Under the pieces are notes generated by a model, which made no database searches, was not told the origin of the DNA, and saw only the letters and a list, made by a program, of their open reading frames with translations. Below, one piece after another: positions 12,893 to 21,952 of a DNA stretch of 64,000 bases. Origin of the DNA: Pseudo-nitzschia pungens (taxonomy: Eukaryota; Bacillariophyta; Bacillariophyceae; Bacillariales; Bacillariaceae); NCBI GenBank assembly GCA_037355855.1, contig CM074760.1, positions 798,501-862,500 of the forward strand, written 5' to 3'. The translations under genes and the position numbers were made by a program. Numbering within the stretch: position 1 is the first letter of the stretch; every line of letters starts with the position of its first letter.

Positions 12893-14049
12893 GAGGAAGC
12901 CTTGTCTAGTAAAGAAGCTCTTCTCGGAACGCGCTTCTCGGGACGCTCGAGTGAGCCAACCTTGTTCTGCAGTCTTCGAGGCCGCTGCGCTCATGGTTCC
13001 GCAGGACGCACCGCAACGCCACCGAAGCGGGCTTTCGTTCCGTGCGATTGCTCGCAATCCTCGATCTCCGGTTTGATTGCTTCTCGCAATCATGCCTGGA
13101 TTCCATCCCGCGTTCCTCGTGTCGATGGGCTCCATCGTGCCTTCTGCGTTGCTTGGTTGTGATATATGAGCCCATTCGGTGCACGTCCCGGTGCTGAGGG
13201 CTCTGCTAGACCGAGCGCCTTCCGGCATTCATCGTGAAGACGGACACTCCAATCTGTCCCCGCTGTCGGAAGCGACGACTGCTGGCGCTTTGATTGCCTA
13301 CACCGTTCTCTTTTGCACCCATTCATCCTCGTACTCGTACCTGCTACCATCTCGCATCCTCTATCCTTGTAAGTCACGAGCTAGCGTCACATTGCTCCTT
13401 GCATCAGACCATCTCCGGTTTTGGATTGCGTCGCGTTTCCGAGCCGCGCTGGTCCCATCGAATGCCGTGGTCGGAATGGGATAGGCGTCTTCCGCACGAT
13501 TTCGTCGACATCTCGTACGGTTCGTACAACTGATTCGTTTCTCTCGGTATGGGTCCAGAAGACGCAAGACTTTTCTTGAGGAGCTACGATTTTGAAACAC
13601 GAACGATGCGCTGTGTGAACAGAATTGGATTGTCAAAAATTTGGATCATTGTTATTTCAGTGTACACGTAGTCATTAGGGAACAATTTACTCGGACTCAA
13701 ACTTCCTCGATGGATCCGTTTTTCATGGTCTCGCATCACTATGCACTTTGGCATTGCAAGCAAACGAGGTTTCTCGATGCCAATGGATCTGTTTTCGACG
13801 CGTCTTCCTCGTTGCGAACGGTGCGTGTGCGGGCACCGGTCCAGAGCAGCGGACGACCATTCGTTTTCGCAAGGCACAAACTCGCGCTTCCGAGGTTGCC
13901 CACCGTGCTTCGTTCGCAATCCGACGCTGTGGTTCCGATCGTTCCTTTCAATCAACGCAGCCCTTCGATGCTCGACACGCACATGCGGAACGCACGACAC
14001 CCTGGTTCACGACCGCCACCAACCAGCACGCTCGAGCCTTCCAAAACTC
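12893..14049. other. Intergenic region with diverged repeat words
   Basis: One more diverged copy of the 68-bp unit sits at about 13205-13275 (GGCATTCATCGTGAAGAC, then CTGTCCCCGCTGTCGGAAG). The stretch 13.65-14.05 kb would be the 3' flank of the plastid-protein gene. No gene seen. Confidence 0.5.
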
Positions 14050-14925
14050 CTACCGACTCTTGTCGCCACGAATGGCCTCGATGAATTTGGGAACGCCCTC
14101 CAGGCTCCCCACCGAGACCCCGACGGTGTACACCAGGGCCGCCGCGGACGCCGACGAGCCCTTGCAATCCCCGGCCACGAGTGCCGCGCCGAAGAGAACG
14201 GCGTCGATCACCAGGATCCCGGTGAGCGCCGATTCCGGGATCGGCTTCCAGTTCCCGTCGTCGTCGTGGCGGGAGCTCCCGCCCCCGGTGATCAGAAAGG
14301 CCATGGTGGCTCCCATGATCCACGCCGCGCCCTTCGTCACCCCCCTGGGTTCCTTCGCCAGGAGCATTCGCGCCAGGCCGATCACCTGGCCGGCGATCTT
14401 GATGCGGACCGCCTTTCGCCAGGTCAGGGCGGCCTGGCGGGCCCGTTTCTCGGGTCCGGCGGAGGCCGGCTGGGTGTTCTTGTAGGCACGCTTGGCCGAT
14501 GCGAGTCGGGCGTTGTCCCCCGGACCGAGATTGAACAACGAGAGAGCCGAGACGGCCGCCAGGACCATGGCTTCCGCCGGATGGGTGGCGAGTCTTCTCG
14601 CGGCCTTGTAGAGAAGCGCCCCGGAAGCCCCGGTGTAGACAAAGGGCAGGACCCTGGCGCTCGAAAGGCTCGTGCTCGTGCTCGCGGGCGGAGCACAATC
14701 GACGACGGGGGGAGCGAAAAGGGGCGGGACCGTCGGAACGACGGGTTGTTTGGAAGGGGCGGAGAAACCATCGCGCCTCGGCTTGCGGCGACGAGAGCGC
14801 ATCGGTGCGAAGGCTTCCGCTCTTCCGATCGTTTGCGAAGACAACGGCGGAGCCGATGGGCCGGAAATGGCGCCGAGAAAGCTCCAGAGCAAAATAGTAC
14901 AAGAGACTCTTGTCATCATCATCAC
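14050..14925 (-). CDS. Plastid-targeted membrane protein, unknown function
   Basis: Single exon, 291 residues. The N-terminus (MMMMTRVSCTILLWSFLGAISG) reads as a signal peptide. It is followed by AEAFAP, which matches the diatom plastid-import motif in which cleavage leaves Phe at +1, and then by a basic transit-like stretch (MRSRRRKPRR). The mature part begins near residue 90 and holds several Ala/Gly/Leu-rich hydrophobic segments (AMVLAAVSALSLF, AAWIMGATMAFLI, LTGILVIDAVLFGAALVAG, ALVYTVGVSVG). It is probably a multi-pass plastid-membrane protein. I do not recognise the family. Base composition is high in GC and the opposite strand carries a long shadow frame. The stop is TAG at 14050-14052. 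Confidence 0.75.
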   Translation of the reverse strand: MMMMTRVSCTILLWSFLGAISGPSAPPLSSQTIGRAEAFAPMRSRRRKPRRDGFSAPSKQPVVPTVPPLFAPPVVDCAPPASTSTSLSSARVLPFVYTGASGALLYKAARRLATHPAEAMVLAAVSALSLFNLGPGDNARLASAKRAYKNTQPASAGPEKRARQAALTWRKAVRIKIAGQVIGLARMLLAKEPRGVTKGAAWIMGATMAFLITGGGSSRHDDDGNWKPIPESALTGILVIDAVLFGAALVAGDCKGSSASAAALVYTVGVSVGSLEGVPKFIEAIRGDKSR

Positions 14926-15509
14926 TTTGATAGCAGAAACAAAAAGTTGCGAAACGCGATTTCCTTTGAGGTGCGATCCAACCTGGAATACCGTGGATCA
15001 AAAGTTGTTTGTTTTCGTGATTGTGCGATTGTCCTTCGACACCAACTATCTATCACATGTGATGTCAACAAAGATTTTCGACAAGTAACTGGAACATCAC
15101 GGAGACACATACAGAATCAATCGAACATCTCCTTTCGGCCAAGGTAGGTAAGATCTTACCGTACGTGTGCCCATGAAAGCCCAAGGTATGAACATACGGT
15201 ATGTTCATCAATGTTGTCGTCTCTCCGCTTGGCCAACAGGATTGCGACTAATTTATGCCGTTGGAAATCGATAGAAATCGGCAAAAACTCCTCCTCCTCC
15301 ACAACCGAACCAAAATCTGATTTCACGTTTCGCGTCGAGGTCTCGGCTCTAAGCTGCCGCTCTCACACCGAAGCCTTCCTCCCGCTGCGGGCAAAGCGAG
15401 ACCACCTTTCCCGATCCGCACCGCCGCATCGATGCAACGAACCAAACGAACGTTCCTCTAACGAAGCAAGCAAGCAAGCAAGCAACGGTAACTCTTACAA
15501 CCGACCACA
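14926..15509. other. Shared upstream region of two divergent genes
   Basis: 584 bp between the plastid protein (minus) and YJU2 (plus), so it probably holds both promoters. It contains a perfect 14-bp palindrome GGTAAGATCTTACC at 15147-15160, and a short AGCA tract (AAGCAAGCAAGCAAGC) just before the YJU2 start. Confidence 0.5.
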
Positions 15510-16652
15510 ATGGGTGAACGAAAGGTCCTCAACAAGTACATACCGGCCGATTTCGACCCGTCCCTGATCCCCCGCGGTAAGGCCCTCTCGAAAAAAGATG
15601 GAACGGTCCCGGTCCGGATGATGCTTCCCTTTTCGGTGCAGTGTAGCACCTGCAACACGTTTCTGTACAGGGGCCGCAAATTCAACTCCAAAAAAGAGCC
15701 CATGGGGGGTCCCGAGGGCCGGTATCTGGGAATCCAGCGCTTTCGGTTCTACATCAAGTGCACGCACTGTTCGAGGACGATATCCTTCCTGACGGATCCG
15801 AAGAACACGGATTACGAGATGGAGTCGGGGGGAACCCGGAACTACGAGGTGTACAAGGACAAGGAACGAAGCGAAGAGGAAATGGCGCTCGAGAAGGAGA
15901 AGGACGAGAAAGAAGATCCGATGAAGGCCCTGGAAAACCGGGTGTTGGAGAGCCAGCGAGAAATGGCCGACCTGGACAATCTCGAGGAAATCCGCGCGAT
16001 GAATCGCAAGCACCTGAAACTGATGTCGTCATCGAGCGAAGGAGGTGGATTCGACGCGAGGGCCGTGTTGAAAGCCCTGGACGATCGGATCCAGGAGGAA
16101 GCGATCCACGGAGAGGAGGAACTGAACGAACACGGCATAACCGCAGAAGAAGAAAGGCTCGTGCAGTCGATCCGATTCGGACGGAAGAAGAAGCAACAAA
16201 CGAGTGGCGCGGGGGGAGAAATCTACGGCGGGGGCGGTGGTGGGAGGAAATTGGCCGAAACCGTGCGTCTCGGAATCAAGGACGAGAAGCGGGAAGACGA
16301 AAAGAGAAAAAAGGACCTGGAACTGATCCAGCGACGCCAAGCGGAGATGGACAACCGAACGAAGCACCGCGAGACAAAGACAAAGACGCCGGGTGTTCCG
16401 ATCCGGATCAGGGCGAAGCGGAGGAGGACGCAACCATCGGCGACCGCAAGGCCCGGCGCTTCGTCCGGCACGACGACGACGACGACGACGACGAACGAGA
16501 CGAAACCCCGGAAGCAAACCGACACGCGAGGTGTTGTCGCTTCGACACCTTTCGCGAAAGCACCGTCCGAGTCTTCCGCGACCGCCGATGCAAGAGCGAG
16601 CGGATTGGCGGGCTTGCTGGGCGACTGCGGCTCGTCGTCGGATTCCGACTGA
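15510..16652 (+). CDS. YJU2: Splicing factor YJU2 (CWC16/CCDC94 family)
   Basis: Single exon, 380 residues. YJU2 acts in the spliceosome around the first catalytic step, after Prp2 remodelling. The N-terminus MGERKVLNKYIPADFDPSLI is typical of the family, whose members start M(S/G)ERKVLNKYYPPDFDP. A zinc-binding region has two C-x2-C pairs at C45/C48 and C84/C87, followed by TDPKNTDYEMESGGTRNYE, also diagnostic. A charged coiled-coil-like middle (MKALENRVLESQREMADLDN) matches the family. The C-terminal half is basic and low in complexity, with a run of Thr from (ACG)n. The start ATG follows ACCACA. Conservation at the N-terminus leaves no real doubt between this and the related CCDC130 branch, because the spacing fits CCDC94. 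Confidence 0.93.
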   Translation: MGERKVLNKYIPADFDPSLIPRGKALSKKDGTVPVRMMLPFSVQCSTCNTFLYRGRKFNSKKEPMGGPEGRYLGIQRFRFYIKCTHCSRTISFLTDPKNTDYEMESGGTRNYEVYKDKERSEEEMALEKEKDEKEDPMKALENRVLESQREMADLDNLEEIRAMNRKHLKLMSSSSEGGGFDARAVLKALDDRIQEEAIHGEEELNEHGITAEEERLVQSIRFGRKKKQQTSGAGGEIYGGGGGGRKLAETVRLGIKDEKREDEKRKKDLELIQRRQAEMDNRTKHRETKTKTPGVPIRIRAKRRRTQPSATARPGASSGTTTTTTTTNETKPRKQTDTRGVVASTPFAKAPSESSATADARASGLAGLLGDCGSSSDSD

Positions 16653-18230
16653 CGCCGCTGTCGCGACAGCGACAGGACGTCTCGCCGAACGCAACGCGAA
16701 ACGCAGCGAGGAACACGACCGGCGGTTCGGAGTTGCGAAACAAAAACGAGAAAGAAAATTGCCGTTGGTCTCTCGGAGTTTTCTCGTCATTGTCGCGTTC
16801 CTCGGGATCGCAGAGAGCGCGCTAGATCGTCTAGATAGTGATTCGAGTTACGGATTGCGTTCCCCAAAGGAGGATTAGCTATTTGCCTCAACGATCCTTT
16901 TCCGGAACAGACCTTGCTGCCGAGCAGTGATAGCCGTCAACATGCAAACCGTCCGGACCCGTTTGGTACCGAATACTGGGATCCCCATAGAAACGCATCA
17001 ATTCCGTTCGACGTTGTAGGCTTGGATTTCAATACGATCGATCCTCTAGATACTATCTTTCCTGTCTCGCAGCATCTTCTCCCTGTTGTCGAGTTTGCAG
17101 GGATTTCAACGTTTCAACACGGTTTTTGCCGGCGACAACGGACAGTTCCTGGCAATCTGGCAATCGGCAAATTCATCGCTGCGAGTGCTCTTCCCGCCGA
17201 GCTTTTCGCACATTGAAGGTGGCTCGGATCCATTCTCGGGCCGTTTTCCCACACGTAGCAGCATTGCGTATGCCCCGATCGACAACTCCAACGACCCCCT
17301 CCTCCGTTGCGACCAAGAGAAACAAAAATCTGTCCCCGTCGTGCTTGTATGCACGAGGGAAATCCGTTCCATCTCTCGACTGCACAAACGATCAGGTCGG
17401 AAACGTCATACGGGGAGGAATCCGCAACGACGGAAGGTCAAATTCCAGCTATTCATATTGATGAACAAACTTGACATACGAATTTATCCGCTTCCTCCAC
17501 TCGCAAGTTGAATCCATTTGCTATCCACCACATTTCTTCTTCCGCGCCTCATGATGGCCATTGCAACTCTCTCTTTCATTGGGACCGTCAAAGCGCCATA
17601 CCCCAAGACCTCGCTCCTGCAATTCTTGTTGGCACGAATTCTCAACTGGCTTCGTTTGACACGATGTTGCTGGATTGAGATGATGTGAGGAATCTTCTAC
17701 CGTCTGCCACGTACATACGAGTACAAAAAATAATACTGTACTTGTAGTAGTAGAAGTAACTTAGTACAGTGATGCCAATTCCCGATTGCCAAATGCCACT
17801 TGCCATTTGCATAATCCGTGTCTCATTCCTCACGTTGTGCGGTATGTACCGGTAGATGTGTGACTAAATCTTACTTCGGTACTTCGTAGTATGATACCGG
17901 GAATTACGCACCGAAGACCAAGGTTCAATGGCATTGTCCGGTACTTCCATAGCGTCCAATTTTTGTGATTACATGACTGAAACAAACTGTTAGTCACGAT
18001 GTCAATCATTTTACCGCGTTACTCGTTACCTTTTACTTTTTCTGGAAAGCCCATAACCCATGATTCCAACTTCCTAGTAAATAATGCATGCAGCGGTAAT
18101 CTCGTACACCCGTAAGACAAGGCCATCGTCAAGTCCCTATCTCCCGCGTTATTCCCTCAACTAATAGTGTTAACAGCAAGAGTAGTCTCATCTCCCTGGT
18201 TATACCGAGTTAGAAATATACACCTGAACC
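16653..18230. other. Intergenic region, promoter side of RPS6
   Basis: No convincing gene. Frames up to about 160 codons between 16.7 and 17.5 kb show no family features. From 17.7 kb the sequence becomes AT-rich with words such as GGTACTTCGTAGTA, as expected for an upstream flank. Confidence 0.5.
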
Positions 18231-19365
18231 ATGAAGGTACGGATACCCTTTGCACGATGGCTATGAGAAGATGAACTATTGTAGTTGGTGTCAGACGCAG
18301 TACCGGCGTAGGCGGCAGGATCTACGATGTGGAGACTATCCGATCACATGGCGGCAGATTTGATGCGACGAGATGAAACAACAGACGATGGAAAGAAGCT
18401 GGAGAGCAAAAGCAACTTAAATTTCTACGATACAGACATCAATCTATACTACAGTGGCCGAGGATCCCGTTAGTGATGAATCCTCTGTTTCTGGTGCCAA
18501 TTGGAACATTTGTCTCACGTGTCTTTCGTCTTTTTCTCGATCTCTGCTCCCTTACGCTTTGTTACATGGGACCGCGAACAACAAAACACAATCAATCCGC
18601 ACATACTATACACGTATACCAAATATGTAGATCAATATTGCCTGCCCCAGCACTGGGATGCAAAAAGTCATCGAAATCGATGATGAAAAGCGTCTCCAAG
18701 CCTTGTATGAACGCCGTATGGCCCAAGAAATTGACGGATCTACCATCGGTGACGAATTCGAGGGTTACATCTTCCGCATCAGTGGAGGAAATGACAAACA
18801 GGGTTTCCCTATGCGTCAGGGTGTCTTGACCAACAGCCGTGTCCGTCTTCTGTGCAAGAAGGGACACAAGGCCTACAGACAGCGACGTGCCGGAGAGCGC
18901 AAGCGCAAGTCCGTCCGTGGATGCATCGTCGGACACGACATTGCCGTCTTGAACTTGGTTGTCACGCAAGTCGGTGACAACACCGTCGAAGGACTCACCA
19001 GCGACTCCATCCCTCGTCGTCTCGGTCCCAAGCGTGCCAACAACATCCGCAAATTGTTCAACCTGTCCAAGGAAGACGATGTCCGCAAGTACGTCATTCG
19101 TCGTGCCTTTACCTCCAAGAAGGGCAAGAGCCGCGACAAGGCTCCTAAGATCCAACGATTGGTGACCCCCTTGACCTTGCAGCGCAAGCGCGCCCGCAAG
19201 GCCGAAAAGATGACTTCTGTCCTCCGAAACAAGGAAGAAGCCGCCGCCTACAAGAAGCTCGTTGCTCAACGAAACGCCGAGAAGCGAGAGGCTCGCCGTT
19301 CCCTCATCTCCAAGCGAAGATCGTCCCGAAAGTCCGCCAAGCTTGCTGCCGAGGCCAAGAACTAA
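18231..19365 (+). CDS. RPS6: 40S ribosomal protein S6 (eS6)
   Basis: Two exons: 18231-18236 (ATGAAG only) and 18631-19365, about 246 residues. The 394-bp intron runs from GTACGG to ATGTAG. The tiny first exon restores the conserved start: Met-Lys joined to [17 protein letters not shown], as in the eukaryotic MKLNIxxPxTGxQK. Diagnostic stretches include [51 protein letters not shown] and [12 protein letters not shown]. The C-terminal [10 protein letters not shown] fits the basophilic S6-kinase target region, though the tail is shorter in Ser than in animals. The protein belongs to the small ribosomal subunit. Without the two-codon exon the annotation would start at an internal Met (18658) and lose the N-terminus. 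Confidence 0.95.
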
Positions 19366-20435
19366 ACCTTTTTTACAACAATAATGCCAAAGAAATAACG
19401 AACCTTTCCTCCCCAATAGTAGCGTGTTTGTATCATAACAATCTGTCGACGACTCCAAATCCCAATCTAGAGCTATTCATGTCAATCCTCTTTTCCTTTC
19501 AGCCCGTAAGTACATAAGAGCAAAATATCAAGCTATAACTTCTCAAAATTAGAGAGCGCTTTGTGTTGAACAGATTCAACATGCAGAATTGAACGGTTCG
19601 ATGACGAGGATCCGCAGGCAGTGCAATCGTTGAAGAAGAAAAGAATCTCAGTGACGAGCGCATAATTCGCTCGCGGCGCCCCGCGTTGTACCGTCGATAC
19701 GAAACAAATAGCCCGCAGACAGTGCACCTCGTTGGCAAGAATGGAATGAAGCACTTTTGGTGGAGGCACTGTCCACTCGTCTCGTCTCGTCTCATCCCGG
19801 GTTGTACCGAGCACCAGCGACAGAGACGCCACACGAGCCGCAGTAGATTGCTGATAGCGTTGTCGGAACGAGCGATCCGATCCGATCCGATCCGATCCGA
19901 TCCGAAACGACACGACACGAACGTAAACGACCACAAACAACATGTGGAAGAGAATCGAACCCAATGGATTGCCTCATGTACGCTCTCCTCGAACGCTCGA
20001 TGCGTCCAGAATGCAACACATAGGAGCCTGTTCGAGATATTGCCGAGAGATTCGAGCTTGGTCGCAAACTGGATATACAATAAAAACAGCATGATACAAA
20101 TAATGATCGGAGACGCTTAGTGGTACGGACAACAGAGGTCTTTTATCATTGATCTATGCAAAACTATGGGCGTCAATGTTGCATTGCATTGGAGTATTTT
20201 CATTGCATTGCATTGCATTGCATTGCGTTGCGTCGCACTGCATTGCATGGATTCCGCGGATCCCATGACCGGACGCATTCGATTCGCAACCGATTGCCAA
20301 ATCCTTGTCCGCTCTCCCATCGACCGGACTTGATCGACAATGCCGACAATGCGATGCCTCGTTTAGGTACGGTTTTTTGGTACAATAACATTTTCTTCGT
20401 TTCGTTTTGTTTTGTTTTATTTTGTTTTGTTTTCC
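19366..20435. other. Intergenic region rich in pentanucleotide repeats
   Basis: Lies between the convergent RPS6 and SmD2 genes. It contains (GATCC)n at about 19876-19900, (CATTG)n at about 20178-20245 and a TTTTG-rich tract near 20400-20432. No gene seen. Confidence 0.6.
20178..20245. repeat. (CATTG)n microsatellite
   Basis: Near-perfect pentanucleotide run (TTGCATTGCATTGCATTGCA and variants with GCGTTG). Several other pentanucleotide runs with different units occur in this window. Confidence 0.85.
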
Positions 20436-21078
20436 TTACCGGCCTCCCTCGGCCAAAGCCGCCGGATTGCTCACAATGATAATGACCGAATCACCCCGCA
20501 GAAACATTTTGCTAACGTATCGATCCTTGTTGACTGTCGTCCCTCGAGTTTTCCCCTTTCCTCCCTTGGACGTCTCCGTCCACATTTCCTTCACGTCCTC
20601 CAAGAGCCTGCAAAACCAAACAACCAAACCAAACAGCCAGATCAGACCACAGCACAACGGGGGCGAATGACCAGCAACCGGTGAGAAAGGAACGAGACGA
20701 GAGGAGATGAAACGACAAAGACAAAAGTGAGCTCGACTGTGCGGCGGATCCATCCGTATTGTATTCATCGATTCCAAGCTCCATTGATCGATGGAAACCA
20801 ATCCAAGAAAACACAAAAGCAGGCAAGCAAGGGTAGGCCGAGAACTCGAGTCCATCCATCCATTCATCCCTGCGATCATTCCTTCCGTTCTGTTTCATCT
20901 TTCGTTTGTCTTACAGATTCATGTGTCGATCGTAGGCCTTGACTCGTCCCAAGAGCTTGTGGTTGTTTCGAACGTTGACCAGTACTTGCGTGTTTCCTTT
21001 CACCGCTCTCCACAGGACACTAAAGGGTCCGGATTTGAGGTCTACGGCATTCGCATCAGAATCTTGTTCTCCGTTCAT
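20436..21078 (-). CDS. SNRPD2: Small nuclear ribonucleoprotein Sm D2
   Basis: Two exons: 21078-20915 and 20607-20436, 111 residues, against 118 in human. The Sm fold builds the heptameric ring on spliceosomal snRNAs. The Sm1 motif is split by the intron: [36 protein letters not shown], then [11 protein letters not shown]. The Sm2 motif is [20 protein letters not shown], almost identical to other eukaryotes. Donor GTAAGA and acceptor TTTGCAG are intact. The start is the ATG at 21078. The sequence upstream of it in the same frame is open but has no further ATG, so the N-terminus is a few residues shorter than in animals. An additional short 5' exon cannot be excluded. Confidence 0.93.
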
Positions 21079-21952
21079 TGTGATGTATTGTGCCGACAAT
21101 TGTACGTGTGGGGTGCGAACTATGTTGTGTTGTGTGGCGTTGCCTTCAGAGATGGGGCGGAACCAATGTTTTTCCAGGTCCGATGGGAGCTATCGACCGA
21201 ACTATTGCTACTGCAACGGAGTTGTCGTTCTTTTCGTTTTTCTTTCGCGTAGTGGACTAGGGCAACTATAATTCCGTTCGGATCGTCGTCAGAAAGTCTC
21301 GGTTATTGGTTGCTTTACCTCTTTGGAGGACATGGAAAAGAGACTTGCCTTGCTTTGCAGCAGTGTAGTAGCTGTGTGCGGTCCTCGCAGGCCAACAAAG
21401 CGCCAACAATCGACATTCGAGCAGTTTGTTTGGGTTGCTTTCGTTGCCACTGCTGCTCGATCGTGCGGCGGCGACTTGGGCGGGACTGATGATTCGTGAC
21501 CGAGATCCTCCAATCCGACCCACTTGATTCAATTCTACAGATGCAAGCTCCACAACCCATCCATCCATCGGATCGAGTTTCCCGCAGCGTCCACGAAGAA
21601 CGTGCTTCCCGGTTTTTCTTGGTCACGGGATCTGTCGCCTCCGTCCTCATTTTTTTCGGTGTTTTCTCACCAGACGGAAAAAAACGTAATCTTACTACGA
21701 TGTGTTTGTTTGCAGTCATGCTGTTGTGATGCACTGAAGATACCATAACACAACACTCATGAAAGGTGCGACCCACTGCTATCTCGGACCAGAAAGTACC
21801 AAAGACATCGAACGGAACAAACATGACCGGAGAATAAAGCGCGAGCCTCACAACAACGTGCAAAGGACGTGACGGCAGGAAGGCTTCTCAAGGGAACGAC
21901 AGGAAACGAAACGACAGCAGCAACAACGGTAGTTGCCTGTCCCTTATCAACC
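21079..21952. other. Shared upstream region of SmD2 and the BT1-like transporter
   Basis: 874 bp between divergent genes. No gene features. It probably holds both promoters and 5' untranslated regions. Confidence 0.5.

Noticed and set aside
12440..13228. Minus-strand frame with repeated RMPAKGVIPFQTAG text
   Set aside because: It is a translation of the 68-bp tandem repeat with no independent evidence.
13741..15147. 468-codon plus-strand frame
   Set aside because: It is the shadow of the GC-rich plastid-protein gene on the other strand, which has a targeting signal and membrane segments.
15758..16825. 355-codon plus-strand frame
   Set aside because: It overlaps YJU2 in another frame and is highly charged low-complexity text. 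YJU2 is certain.
16914..17511. Frames of 100-140 codons after YJU2
   Set aside because: No family features, several overlapping frames of similar length, and no plausible splice context.
18237..18630. Box C/D snoRNA in the RPS6 intron (TGATGA near 18473)
   Set aside because: No matching CTGA box or terminal stem at suitable distance.
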